The notes under the pieces were generated by a model, which had not been told where the DNA came from, did no database searches, and saw only the letters and a list, made by a program, of their open reading frames with translations. A stretch of 64,000 nucleotides of DNA, from NCBI RefSeq assembly GCF_024586455.1, contig NC_065923.1:46260264-46324263 (forward strand), read 5' to 3'. Source of the DNA: Bactrocera neohumeralis. Taxonomy: Eukaryota > Arthropoda > Insecta > Diptera > Tephritidae. The position numbers and the translations under genes were made by a program. Of the stretch, positions 10,996 through 22,224 are shown piece after piece; position 1 is the first letter of the stretch, and each line of letters opens with the position of its first letter.

Positions 10996-11190
10996 CGTAA
11001 TTTAAATCTATCGCGATTCTTATTCTTCGTTGCCATGCGAGTATCGTCTGTTACTTAGTTCGGTCAATTGCACTGTTGTTATTTTCATCTGCTTTCGTTT
11101 GCTTTCAAACCTTTTTTCTATCGTGAGCTTGAAGGTTAAGGAGGCATTACCACTTATGACTAATATTGCATCAACATTAGGATATAAGTA

Positions 11191-12116
11191 CAAGGTCTGT
11201 CGCAAAAGAAACAGAACTTTTTAAATATAACTGGTGGGTATATGAAATAAAAAGTTTGATCTCTTGTTGACATTTCGTAAAAATTGTAAGACAATTGGAT
11301 AACTACAATCGATGTTATCGATCAAAAAGTGACATCAGTTTTTGGTCATCGGTCGTAAAATGCATTTTGAACAAAAAGCAAATATTAAATTTTGTTTTAA
11401 ACTTGGGAAAACGTTTACTGAAACATTTCAAATGATGAAAAAAGTTTATGGTGATCAGTGCCTATCCCGTAGTAATGTGCATGACTGGTTTAAGCGATTC
11501 CAAGAAGGTCAAGAAGGTCGCGAGGACCTCTGTGACGATCAGAAGTCGGTCGTCTTCAGAAGTCAAAAATAAAGACAATGCTGGTTTGTTTTAACGATTC
11601 CGAGGGTATTGTACACCGAGAGTTCGTCCCACCTGGCCAAACGATTAATGCTGTGTTTTACCTTGGTGTTATGAAGCGTCTTTTGTCACGCATTCGTCGT
11701 GCTCGACCACAATACCGTGAGGCAGGGTCCTGGCGCCTGTTGCACGATAATGTGCCGTGTCATCGGTCGACACTTGTCACTGATTTTTTGACAAAAAAAC
11801 GCCATATTAACCATTAATCACTCACCCTACTCACCTGATCTGGCACCCTGTGATTTTTATCTATTTGGAAAACTTCATTTGTCCATGAAAGGACACTGGT
11901 TTCAGGGCATTTCAGCTATACAAAAGGCGACGACCGATATTCTCAAGAGCATTCCGAAAAATGGCCTTAAACACTCATTTGAAATGCTAATTGACCGGGC
12001 TAAACGCTGTATCGAAGCACAAGGAAACTACTTTGAATAAAAAAATATAACTTTTGAAAAATATTAATTTTTTGTTGTTTTTTTTAACAGTCCTATTTCT
12101 TTTGCGACAGACCTTG
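11191..12116 (+). mobile_element. Mar-F: mariner with near-perfect TIRs and TA target duplication
   Basis: The left TIR CAAGGTCTGTCGCAAAAGAA (11191-11210, continuing ACAG) and the right TIR TTCTTTTGCGACAGACCTTG (12097-12116) are exact inverse matches over 20 bp. TA lies outside both ends (11189-11190, 12117-12118). The ends look mobilisable; the coding part is broken. Protein similarity and TIR layout show it is a relative of Mar-E but a separate family. Confidence 0.92.
11360..12040 (+). pseudogene. Mar-F transposase, broken by a central deletion and a frameshift
   Basis: The start is at the MHFEQKANIKFCFKLGKT Met. An HTH domain with NVHDWFKRFQEGQEGRED follows (note a duplicated QEG) and the frame stops at 11572. 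A second open frame from 11578 carries CFNDSEGIVHREFVPPGQ and LLHDNVPCH (second Asp), stopping at 11817. A third frame gives SPDLAPCDFYLF (third Asp) and ends CIEAQGNYFE, stop at 12038. The first catalytic Asp block is deleted between the first two frames. A DD34D-type mariner, non-functional. Confidence 0.88.
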
Positions 12117-12118
12117 TA

Positions 12119-12549
12119 CCTGCTGTGTTACCGAAGTTAATGTTTGTTCTTGTTTATTTCGTTGATTTGATATGAATTTAATTGTAGTAGTTTCAACCAT
12201 CATTGTCTCATCTACTTCTGTATTGATTTGTATCCACTAGAGGCTAAAAGGAGATTGATAGAGTCCATGTTGCGTCTTTAATGATATGAGCTGTCAAACT
12301 TTGAGAGTTGTTGTAATCAAAGTCATAAATCATACCAAACACATGTATGCATGTGAATTAGAAGATTGAATTCAAATTAATTATGATTCCCATAAGATGC
12401 GTTCACATATATTTGAAGTAATTGGAACATTGGAATGATATTATAATACAGGTTGCCCTTTATTGGTTGTTCTGGCCGTTGGTTTTCCTGATTTCTTGAA
12501 AGACAACTGGTTAGCAAATGGTTGTGTTCCAATCAGACTTAAATTATTC
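12119..12549. other. Spacer, nothing identified
   Basis: AT-rich sequence without a usable frame; the last ~100 bases may belong to the 3' part of the adjoining Mar-C copy. Confidence 0.4.
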
Positions 12550-13175
12550 TGGGTTGTTCTACTGGTATGGTTGTGATATATCCAGTTTTTTTAGGAGGCA
12601 ACCACTTTCATGTTTCGTCCAACAATTTGTCTGCTGCCAATTACTTTTGGACTTATACGCATAAATCCATGAGGCATCTTCTGTCATGATGCCATTGACT
12701 TGTTTTGAAGTATCGCTGTCGTATTTTATTTTTAATTTCTGTCGACCAATCGACACAATTTTTTTTAAGTGATAGAGGAGAATAGGAACAAATTTTTTCT
12801 ACAGTCAAATGTTCATGCCTATAGTCGTCTCAACCTCACGATAAGTCCCATGACGATCTTGCAATATCAGTTCGAGCAATACATCAATAGTTTTCGGAAC
12901 AACAACTAATTTAAAAGGAGCTTCACGAATTCGTTTTGTAGTGACCTACGACCTCGATTGGATTCACCATAATATTCATAAACCCTGGTCTTTGAGGAGC
13001 TTCACCGCCAAAAATTCAATTAAGTTCATCGATGCACTGTTGCTGAGTTCATTCACGAAAGTTGTAAAAAATACTCCCGCGAAAATGAAAAAAAAATGTT
13101 CACGATTTAATTCCATTTTTAACTGAGATGAATATTTTAAGTTACTGTAAATGAAATTCTTTATTCCTGTGAAAG
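12550..13175 (-). mobile_element. Mar-C copy 1: mariner N-terminal and first-Asp region
   Basis: The minus-strand reading begins MELNREHFF at about 13116 (compare MELTREHFR in the second copy at 23.92 kb), passes through a degraded ESNRGRRSLQNEF block and ILQDRHGTYREVETT block. It ends in IMTEDASWIYAYKSKS, where the catalytic first Asp and DESW-type motif have been altered (Glu-Asp-Ala). The 5' untranslated ATTTACAG...ATTCATCTC text also matches the other copy. The C-terminal half is missing. Confidence 0.75.
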
Positions 13176-13179
13176 TACA

Positions 13180-14110
13180 TAAGGTGCCGTTTTGCATGGA
13201 ATTGATGGCCACCACGTTTGCAGAAGTCCAGACACTGAACCCAATTTTCGACGGTTTTCAAGCATAAATCGGCCGATACGGCTGCAATTTCAGTTTCAAT
13301 AATTTGTACGAAGTTCATCAAGCTTCGCTGGCCTGTTGGAATAGACCATAGACTTGACGTAGCCCCACAGGAAATAGTCTAACGGCGGTCTAACTTGGTT
13401 TTCAATAAATCGATTGTGACATTCGCTGTGTGGCTTGTGGCGCCGTCCTCCAACCACACATTTTGTCCAAGTCCATATCATTCAATTCGTGACAGAAATA
13501 TTCAGTTACCATTGATCTTGATCATCACGGAAAAAGTACGGTGCAATGACGCCGCCGGTCCATAAGCTGCACCGAACCGTAACTTTTTCGGGATGCAATG
13601 GTGACTCATGGAGTACGTGTGGATTGCTGTCTGACCAGTAACGCATATTTTGCTTATTGACGAAACTATTCAGCCAGAAATGAGCCTCATCGCTGAAGAT
13701 GATTTTTCGATGAAAATCCGGATAATTTTCAAGTTGTTGCTCAGCCCAATTCACGAACATACAATGATTCTGGTGGTCAAGCGGCTTCAGTTCTTGCGTC
13801 AATTTGATCTTGTAAGGATGTAGGCCAAGATCTTTTCGCCAAATTCGCTACAATGACGTCACAGAGATGTCCAAAGCTTGAGAACGACGTGTGAAAGACT
13901 GATTTGGGTCTTCCTCAATTGATGCGCTTGCGGCAGCAATACTCTCGACACTACGGTCACTTCTTTGTCTCACTAGCACAGGAACATTTTGTACTGGCCA
14001 CTGACTCCGAATTTCGGTAGTAAATTTTAATAATTTCGAATCGTTGTTGAATCTTACATCTTTTTCTGATAAAATGGCAAACCTTACTGAAGAGAAATCC
14101 AAAAGAGCGG
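13180..14110 (-). mobile_element. Mar-B: DUF4817/Tc3-like Tc1/mariner transposase remnant
   Basis: Minus-strand frames read, in order, an HTH-linker (SVESIAAASASIEEDPNQSF), TQELKPLDHQNHCMFVNWAE, IIFSDEAHFWLNSFVNKQNM with an intact first Asp, the HPEKVTVRCSLWTGGVIAPY block, a damaged second site, and LDYFLWGYVKSMVYSNRP with the third Asp. The protein tail up to about 13200 is related to Mar-A but distinct. A deletion of roughly 60 bp lies just before PLDYFLW. No TIR could be identified. It abuts Mar-C directly. Confidence 0.82.
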
Positions 14111-14339
14111 AAAAAAATATTGCGTTATTTGCTATTCAAATCGATTTACTTTTGTTGCGTCCTTATGGGATAGTGATTTCAACCGGACAGGTTTACCGCG
14201 TGCCTGTACTCGACCGACTGAAAAGCAATCAAGTTACTGGCAAGGGAAAACAAGAGCATAAATTCATATATGGTTCAGGAAAGGTTCATATTTCATTTTG
14301 GCCCATTCATCCATGTCTTTATAGATTTCGCAATTTTTG

Positions 14340-14800
14340 AATAGAAATTGGTGAAAGGTTAGGTTAGGTTAATCTGGCAGGCCAATAAGCCAAGTATAGA
14401 GCAGGTTTGGTCCCTAACGATATCAGATGGAGTTCAGTTGCTAGGTCCAAGAGGAGTTGTCATAGTAGTAGTAGGATTCCAGCGCTTGACGCGAATTTAA
14501 ACTCTGCGGCCTCACTATCGATCCCTCCAACAGTGTATCATACCGTGAGGACCCCAGATGCTTACAGCGTAGTCTTGCCAATGAGGGACAAGTGCATAAG
14601 AGATGTTTCGCTGTTTCTCAGGTGTCCTGCTCTAGACATTTCTTGCAGTCTTCTCGATCTGCCACTCCCATCCTGCGGGCCACCAGTGGTAACTTTAATA
14701 TTTCGCACGTTTTCAAAGGATTTGAATATTCTGACATTATTGCTTTGTATAACACAGTGAAATTGATTTTCCTCCAAATTTTTTGTTTCATGTATAGATA
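14340..14800. repeat. Possible retroposon-like repeat with GGTTAGGTTAGGTT
   Basis: A patch with higher GC than its flanks starts at AGGTTAGGTTAGGTTAATCT (14355-14374). Both strands have open frames of 69-117 codons that share no recognisable domain. The composition suggests an insertion, but I see no TIR, TSD or tail. Confidence 0.3.
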
Positions 14801-14976
14801 GAGCGACCACGAGCTAAAAGATGTTGTATCAGTTGAACAAAATCATTTTACCATTAAGTACAACAGAGTGTACCATAAGTACAGTGTATAAGCATGTTGT
14901 TCAAAGCGCAACAAGGAATGGTGGTAAATAATTCAGAGTCACCAGTGTAACTACAAAACTACATATTTACAAGTGT

Positions 14977-15252
14977 TCAAGATTTATTCGAGTATATATG
15001 TGTGTATAAAGACATATTTGTATGTAAATACTCATATATGCCTGTCTGTAAATGTGCCAAGCCTTCTACAATTGTCACTTCTTCGGTTGGGCCAGTGCTT
15101 TTCGCGTTTGTCACGCCGTCTACGTATTCCCTTTGTTCTTGAACGCCTCTTGCTTCTGTCTCCTGCACTGCTTCGCCCTCTGTTTCAGCTTCATCTGAGT
15201 CTGATGTTGTTTTCATGGTCCTTTCAGCCGCCAACCGTTGGTTTAGTTGCAT
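14977..15252 (-). CDS. Candidate acidic exon or chance ORF (91 codons)
   Basis: The minus frame starts MQLNQRLAAERTMKTT and is rich in Glu, Thr and Ala (SDSDEAETEGEAVQETEARG), then becomes AT-rich noncoding-like (TNMSLYTHIYSNKS). Base composition over 15060-15250 is clearly more balanced than the surrounding DNA. About 130 bases upstream on the same strand, AAAAGGTAAGA (rc of 15377-15387 region) is a good splice donor match, so this could be part of a host gene. No domain is recognised, and the plus strand is also open for 127 codons. Treat as a hypothesis. Confidence 0.2.
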   Translation of the reverse strand: MQLNQRLAAERTMKTTSDSDEAETEGEAVQETEARGVQEQREYVDGVTNAKSTGPTEEVTIVEGLAHLQTGIYEYLHTNMSLYTHIYSNKS

Positions 15253-15489
15253 TCATTTTGCGCAATTGTGCAGCAATAGGTTTATGTAATCGCATCGCAA
15301 TTTCGAGCACGTATACGCCCCGACGTCCGCTTAAGCATAAACAGATGGGCGAATAATGCAATAGCGCATTAAACCGTCTTACCTTTTCGCAATTTCTGTC
15401 TGTATGTGCTGAAAATCGCAGCGCTGCAGCAGCACATTCATTTAAGGCGTGAGCATTTACTAACTAGCATTAAGACTGCCCTTATTTAC

Positions 15490-16224
15490 AGATGAAAACG
15501 AAGTCGCCGTACATGATTTCCTGCTTTCTTTGTTTTTCTGTGTAATTGGCAGAAAACTTTATTTTACAGCCTAGTTGAAAGGATCGATTAAGAGTTAAGC
15601 TGTGCGAATGTGCGAAATGGCTGAATTCAGTTTAAAATTTAATAAAAGTCGAAAGTGAAGTTGGAAATTTTGTGGAATTATTATATCAAAAGTTTGTACC
15701 ATAAGTTGCTTAGAGGCTTCGAATCGAGTCCAGTTGCTTTCATCTGGAAGGGGTGTACTTATAATTCATTACACCTCTTTTAAGTTTGGAACAAACGAAT
15801 TTTCAATTTTAAACAGATTAAACAAGCTACTATCATAAATAATTCTCCATATTAATAAATGGTGTACTGCTATTAATGAATCCATAATTAATTCATTATT
15901 AGAGGCAGATATAGTTCCACAAAAATATAGTTCCCTACTGATTTTTACATCGTAATGTCTTTGGTACAACAGTTGGAAAATTCAGCCTCCATGGCGAAAC
16001 CTGTCCAAATGAGTTTAGGCGGACCGACTACGCAGTGGCCCAATATATGGTTGTCTCAAGTTGTAGATTCCAGCGCAAGAAAGTTCATCAAGCTACGTGG
16101 CTGTCTCCTGTTCCAAAAGTTCGATAACAGATCGATCATGTTGTATTAGAGGGACTATATGACTCTAGTGACCTTGACGGGTGTATACCTCGAGGATCTA
16201 ACATCGACTCGGACTAATATCTTG
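15490..16224. other. Spacer, nothing identified
   Basis: No recognised gene or repeat. Confidence 0.4.
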
Positions 16225-18000
16225 TTGTAATGAAAATACGCGCTCGCCTCTGTACATCAAAGCACGCCCGTCGACAAACACTTGAAAGTATGACGTCGAG
16301 AAGCTATTATCACAACAGACAGCCGAACTATTTTCTACTCGATTTGCACTCCTGCTCTCTGAGAGCACTCATCAACAACTCGGTTTAAGAGAACTGTGGG
16401 GCGGCATTTCAAGCTCCTTACGTATAGCTGCAAGCGAAACCATTGGTTTTCGGAAAGGGCTAAAAACCACTAGTACGATGAGGACTGTCGTGTCGCATTG
16501 GAGAGAAAGCGGACAGTCTACCTCGCGACATTGCGGCCGCCCACAACACGAGCGTGTTGGTATATATACCGAGAGATAAAGAGGAAGCGAAACGCAGACA
16601 AAAAAAGAGAGGCCGAAATGAGTAAGTACGAAGACCTTGACAAGCTGGCCGGCCGGGGTAATGCTCGAAAAAATCCGGCGACCAACGGAAGATTTCAAGA
16701 CCGGAGCATACATTTATAGGACCCAAAGTAGTGATCTAGTGGCTAATGTTCAGAGTATACTGAAGTTATGGAGAAAACACTTCTCCAGCCAGCCTGCTGA
16801 ACGGCAGTGTAAGTGTAACATCTGGATATGGCGAACCCGATCCCACAATCGATGACAATGGAATAGATGTTTAATTGCTCGACTATGATGAGATTCGAAA
16901 AGCAATTGCCAGCCTAAGGAACAACGAAGCGGCACGAGCCATTCAAACACAGCGGTGAAGAACTGTTAAGGAGCGTGCATCAACTTCTTTGTATAATAAT
17001 GTCGGACGAAAGCATGTCCGACGATTGAAATTTAAGTGTGCTCTGCCCAATCCACAACAAAAGAAGGGAAGGACCTCTCCGAGCCATTCGATACCAGACG
17101 AGGTTTCTGACAAGGAGACTCCTTATCATGTGACTTCTTCAATATATTGCTGGAGAAAATAAATAATACGAGCTGCAGAGCTAAATAGAGATGGTACAAT
17201 CTTCTATAAGAGTGTACAACTTCTGGCGTATGCCGATGATATTGATATCATTGGCCTTAACAAACGCGCCGTTAGTTTTTCTTTCTCCTGACTGGATAAG
17301 GAAGCCAGGCATTTGGGTCTGGTTGTTAACGAGGACAAGACGAAATACCTTCTGCCATCAAAAAACATCGCTTTCACAACTTGGCACACACGTCACTGTG
17401 CACAGTCTTTGAAGTCGTAGATAATTTTGTCTATTTCGGAACCAGCATCAACACTAACAACAATATCAGCCTTTATATCCAACGCAGAATCACTTTTACC
17501 AACAGGTTCTACTTTGGATTGAGTAGACAATTGAGAAGTAAAATCCTCTTTCGATTACCAAAGACCAAACTCTATAAGTCACTCATTATTCTCGCCCTGC
17601 TATATGATGCAGAATCATGGACGCTGACAACATCTGCTGAGTCGGCGTTAGGAGTGTTCGAGGAGATTTCAAGAAAAGTTGTGAGGAAGATTTATGGTCA
17701 CTTGCGCATTGGCAATGGCGAGTACCGCAGTCGATGGAACGATGATGTGTACGAAATATGTATATGACGACATTGACATAGCTCAGCGAATCAAGAGACA
17801 GGGGCTGCGCTGGCTAGGCCATGTTGTCCGGATGGAATAGAAGGTTTTCGACTCAGTACTCGCCGATGGAAGCAGAGGAAGAGAAAGATCTTCGTCCGTT
17901 GTAGAGATCAGGTGGACAGTGAAAAGAAGAAACGACTGGCGCGCTGTTGTTTACTCGGTTAAAACCGTGTGAGCGGTCTAAGTCTGTAAAGAAGAAGAAG
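16225..18000 (+). mobile_element. LINE-R copy 3: longest copy of the family
   Basis: It begins in the endonuclease-RT linker (codons resembling KLLSQQTAELFSTRFALLLS near 16300 and LGLRELWGGISSSLRIAASE near 16380-16440). It proceeds through EDFKTGAYIYRTQSSDLVA, LWRKHFSS, a deleted RT finger region, and the catalytic YADD box at 17229-17240 inside LLAYADDIDIIGL. Then come the open 128-codon frame with YDAESWTLTTSAESALGVFE, KIYGHLRIGNGEYRSRWNDD, RLRWLGHVV (frameshifted) and RNDWRAVVYSVKTV-stop. The tail is AAAGAAGAAGAAGAAAC. Multiple stops and deletions make it inactive. Confidence 0.85.
17964..17977 (+). promoter_or_regulatory. LINE-R stop-codon hairpin (copy 3)
   Basis: ACCGT-GTGA-GCGGT: a 5-bp stem (one T-G wobble) with a GUGA loop; the stop codon TGA occupies the last three loop bases. 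Compared with copy 2, the second base pair changes from T-G to C-G and the fifth from C-G to T-G, both retaining pairing. Confidence 0.55.
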
Positions 18001-18339
18001 AAACATGTAGATATGTAATAATTATATTCCTTGTCTTTCATAAGAAAGTATGCTCAATGGTTGATCTATAATAAAGTATGCGATCTCTTCCGTTATATTA
18101 TTAGCAGTGTAACTAAGTAATGTTTTTAATGGTAAAGTGGCCCTTAGCTTCTTATTCTACATACGGCAAGTATAAATAGTCGTTCAGCGCTAGCATTTGT
18201 GGCTGGCAAAGTGCAAAGCACGTGAAGACGAGTAGGAATCGTGGGATATACATACATACATATATCCATATCGCTAGCGCTGAGGATTTTTTCAGGCTGC
18301 AAGTACTTGCGTTCTCGTAGTCATTTGCATCCTCTATTG

Positions 18340-18720
18340 TTGTTGCCAAAGCGCTACTTCTGCTTTGAGCTTCGATTTTTGCAGTTTTTTGTTTCTTGGC
18401 AAGATTTTACCAAAACGTCTAACTAGGCATTCAATGAGTATATTTGTATCGTTTTCTTCTAAGTTTGGGTTAAATTTTAGTAACAGCTGACTCAAATTGA
18501 AACTTTCAAGAACTTCATCGGAAAACCTCGTTTGTAAATCCTGCATGACCGTGTCATTGAGTGGAATGTATGCCGAAATCCTGTAGAAGTCTTTGAGGTG
18601 GGTGACTGTTTCGATAACTCTGACCACATGTTCTGGGTTTTTTCACTTCAACATCTAATTTTTCAGCCAACTGTTTGGCATTTATAAAAATTTCATTAAA
18701 GTGACAATGAGCATGGCAAA
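18340..18720 (-). pseudogene. hAT-superfamily transposase remnant
   Basis: The minus-strand frame (18334-18627) reads HLKDFYRISAYIPLNDTVMQ, then DLQTRFSDEVLESFNLSQLL. Together with the preceding AKQLAEKLDVEVKKPRTCGQ in another frame, this matches the order LA-L-VE-PR-RQ / EYYRISIYIPFLD / L--RF seen in hAT relatives of the DUF4371/ZMYM type. It lies just before the dimerisation domain, which is not visible here. No TIRs or 8-bp duplication were found. The plus-strand frame at 18241 is its shadow. Confidence 0.6.
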
Positions 18721-20140
18721 AATATATTCATTGATTAACAATATTCCCCGGTTAATCATGTTAACAAAGCTGTAATTCAACAGATTCCTTTCTGTTTAAA
18801 TCAAAGCAAAGTTAGTATTTCACGGTGTTCTTTTCATCGTTGTGCGGTGAGTTTCTCCGGAGTGCGGAGCGGAGTGTCACTTATGATGGAAAAGCGGTAA
18901 CTTATATAATATTCTATTTTTGGTAATATTGTTATCAAATGTTTAACAGTTCATTTTTTATTATTTTTGCGAGAGAGTGGATCCGCCCCTGAAACGGACA
19001 AATAAAAAATGGCCTTACTGTTTTGTTAGTTACCATAGATAACTAATAGATTTCTGTATCAGACTTTGACAATAGAGTATGTAACTAAAAATTATGCACC
19101 TGTTGTCCTTGATTCGAGATAACCTTCTCTCAAGAATTTTGAAATTCGGAATCTACTATGCATAACAAATATTTATTTTGGCGTCTGCCAATAACGAAGG
19201 GTGGTACTGGTTATAATAACCCATTTCCCATGTATTTTTTTCCTTTTGCGCACCTAAGAGCGTCTATACGAATATTTGAGACCTTTTAAATTTATATTAT
19301 GCAAGCTGCGTAACAAATTTTGCGGCCAATTCGCGGTAACTGCCATAATTGAGGCTCCGCCTGCTTTTCGTATAGGCAGAATTGTGATAACAAATTTAAA
19401 TTTTCGTAGAATGTGTGGTACATATGCAGATGTTTGCTCAAAATATACTTAAAATGTTCGTCCTAGCAGCTATTAACAAATTGAAAGCCTGTGTATGCGT
19501 ACTTTTGGTACAATTGTGAATAAATTAGTTTCCAACACATATTTTTATCGCGAAACTTTGTTTACATTTCTCTTCGTTAAAGATACGTCTCTCTTTCTAT
19601 GCCATTAGGAAAAAAGGGTGTAATTATTCTCTCCCTGGAACATGCTCACTCAAAAGGTAATAGTTCCAGTTAAACTGATGAAAAATGTCATTAGTAACAT
19701 TTTCCTTTTTCTGCAAAGTATTGTGTGGCTAATAATATAAAGGAAGTATACCCGGACTATTTTTCATGGGGTTCAATTGAAGATGAAGTTGTAGCCAACA
19801 CATAATCTTCAGAGTACAATAAATTAGTCTAGTAGCACTAATACCTTGGGCATCCTTTTGTACAGTTTTTTCACGATTACTCTCTCATTGTGGTCTTCCT
19901 GGTATAGAAGGATACAATAGGCTTCTTCGTATAACATGCAAGCCAAAGAGAACATTTCATTCCACATAAAAAAGATCAAAAATCTCATTACTTACATGTG
20001 GCTTTGCGACCAATCGAGGATTCAACTAGAAGTTGTCTCATCTTTTGCAGGGTGGTGAGTAATCACAATATCAATCCGACCTTGGAGCTAGACACTAACA
20101 TACCTATGTATGTAGATATGTATAAGTTGAAAATGCAATA
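18721..20140. other. Spacer, nothing identified
   Basis: Roughly 1.4 kb of AT-rich DNA with no gene call. A small GC-rich palindromic patch (TCCGGAGTGCGGAGCGGAGT, 18855-18874) stands out but has no assigned role. Confidence 0.4.
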
Positions 20141-20344
20141 GGGGTTTTCACACGCAACGTTGTTATCTGTTATTCGCTAAACTTTTATATGAATTTTGTT
20201 CTTGTAAATTTAACAAAATGCCAACTTAACGAATAAGACTTTACCGTGCCGGCAATCCTGACAAATTACTCATTACTTGGTAAAACAGTAATCAGCTGTT
20301 TTATGCTTTGTGTTTTGTCACTTGTGTTGTAAATAATTGATTTA

Positions 20345-20922
20345 TAGCTGGATTCTGTTACCAGTCTCTAGTCTCTATATGAGACATTTTGAGGTAAAGT
20401 CTCAATTTGTGACTAGTTACTACTCACTAAACAGTCTCTAGCGTTAGTCTCAAAATATTGCCTCAAATTTGAGACCTGATAGTTAGCAGGTCACAAAACT
20501 AAAAAGAACTCTTGTCCGCCATTTTGAATATACTGAACAGAGATCATCATAGATATTAATCGATTGTCGTTTTTTTATATTTTGTAATATAATATTTGTA
20601 ATATATATTATAATATAAGCAACTCAAACACGAAAAGGTTAAAAATAAATCAATTTTACATAAATTTCGTAAATATTTTGAAACAAAGTCAACATATATA
20701 TTTTTATTAATTATATTTTTATTGTTATAGAAAGTTTAATATTTGTTATCGACATATTTATTTTCATTCAAGTGTAAAAACATCTCTGAATAAGGAAATG
20801 TAATAGATTTTGTGACTGTCACTTACAGAATAGCAAAATCGTCTCAAGTCTCAACAATTGTCTCTAACTTAAAATCTCAAATTTAGAGACTTGAGACTGT
20901 ATCACAGTACAGAATCGCACGG
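20345..20922. mobile_element. TTA-flanked MITE (PIF/Harbinger-like) nested in the TIR element
   Basis: GGATTCTGTTACCAGTCTCT on the left faces TGTATCACAGTACAGAATCG on the right, an inverted repeat in which GATTCTGT and the GTCTC repeats match. TTA occurs on both sides (20342-20344, 20923-20925), the 3-bp TWA target typical of PIF/Harbinger. Inside, arrays of TCTC/GAGAC words (AGTCTCTAGTCTCTATATGA; CTCAAATTTAGAGACTTGAG) extend the pairing, so the element could fold into a long hairpin. It is 578 bp with no coding capacity. Confidence 0.7.
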
Positions 20923-21389
20923 TTAAAGTAAGTATTGAATGCATTAATTTAATTTTTCTTAATTTCCTTTTTAATAACAAAAACTTCTGTTTTAAGTGGA
21001 GAACATTAAGAAGAAGCGTGTTGTCACAAAAACACAAAAAAATGGACATACGAAGAAAATAACATTTTAATGAATTTTGATGGATGTGATTAATTATTGT
21101 CAATTTATGGAATGGAGGAACTCAACAGGCGCAGGACTTGATATTGCAGACGCATATTTCACAGTAAAAGGCAATAAGGTGAATTATCATTCAGCTAGTT
21201 CATATTGTATTTATTTTATCTATTCTGTAATAAGTAGAACTCAAATATCGTCGCTGAACAATCATAACGTGGATGTTGAAATTTAGGAATATCTGAGTCA
21301 GCGCAACCGCCAGAGGCTTCCGTCGAGTTAATATTTATAATAAAAGAGCCACAACTTATCTAAGAAGTATCAAATTTAAAACTCACACG

Positions 21390-21805
21390 AGTTAAGGAAT
21401 GTATTCCTTATAATAGTAACAAACATCAAAACAACCTTTTGTTTCAGTAAACAGAATGCAGAAACAACCTTGAGTTAGAACAATTGAAGTGCACTGTCAC
21501 TACAACAAATAATCCTAAACAAACAAGTATCAAAACAACATTGAGTTTGAATACCACAACCTTATCTTAGAACAAAGCAATTGTATCTAAGCAAGCAATA
21601 TATATATAAACAAACCTAAACAAATAATATAATCTGTATCTTAACAAACTATCAACTAGTAATAAGTAAACATATTAGTTAGTATAAATAGAAGTAAGAA
21701 CCATGTAATAAGTTAGTCTTAAGAGTATAAATAAAAAGTACACATTTCGGTGCTGCTCAAATTATATTCTTTTGACTCATTTTTACTTAATGGTAAAAAT
21801 TAACT
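21390..21805 (+). repeat. 5' LTR
   Basis: 416 bp. It contains a TATAAATA box (21683-21690) and an AATAAA signal (21729-21734), placing the U3-R boundary between them. Differences from the 3' LTR are few: mainly AAAAAG/AAAGAG, ACACATT/ACATATT, GCTGCTC/GCAGCTC, AAATTAT/AAAATAT and a 3-bp TGG insertion near the end. Confidence 0.92.
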
Positions 21806-21822
21806 GGGGGCTCAACCGGGAT
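21805..21822 (+). promoter_or_regulatory. Primer-binding site, tRNA-Pro type
   Basis: TGGGGGCTCAACCGGGAT directly follows the LTR end (sharing its last T). It is complementary to the 3' end of a proline tRNA ending in ...CCCCCA, differing at one or two positions from the tRNA-Pro sites known in retroelements. Most insect gypsy-group elements use other tRNAs, so this is a useful family marker. Confidence 0.8.
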
Positions 21823-21916
21823 AGCAAATTTATTTGCTATACAAAAAGCCAGATTTTATTCCGAAAGGAATAAATCAAAAATTCCACAGGAAGTGGGACT
21901 TCCAGCACTAAATGCC

Positions 21917-22200
21917 TGAAAAAAGTGAATGGCAATGGATATAAGTAGAAGTCCTGTAACAGCGGACAATACTTCCAGAACGAATCAAAAGCAGATCCCG
22001 AAAAAACGGACAGCGGCGAATTCAGCAAGATTCACAACAGGCCCTGGAAGAGCGGACAGCGACAATTCCTGAAAAAGTGGAACAAGGTAAAAAAGTATAG
22101 GCCCTGAAATAATGGATAATACTTTCACCAAGATTCGCAATAGACTCTGAAAAAGCGGATAACGTTGAGTCCTGCAAAATCCTGAAACATTGGACAGTTA
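21917..22200 (+). repeat. Leader array of CCTGAAAAAGYGGAC-like units
   Basis: About eight imperfect copies of a 15-base word lie in the untranslated leader, for example near 21917, 21953, 21994, 22042, 22069, 22106, 22143 and 22170 (variants CCTGTAACAGCGGAC, CCCGAAAAAACGGAC, CCTGGAAGAGCGGAC, CTCTGAAAAAGCGGA). Spacing is irregular at 25-48 bases. This position overlaps where a packaging signal would be. Confidence 0.65.
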
Positions 22201-22224
22201 ATTATCAGTTAGGAAGAAGCAAAG

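Noticed and set aside
14355..14369. GGTTAGGTTAGGTT as an insect telomere (TTAGG) repeat
   Set aside because: Only about three units, and flies lack TTAGG telomeres; more likely part of a retroposon.
21805..21822. tRNA gene signal
   Set aside because: Only the 18-nt complement of a tRNA 3' end is present; it is the LTR element's primer-binding site.
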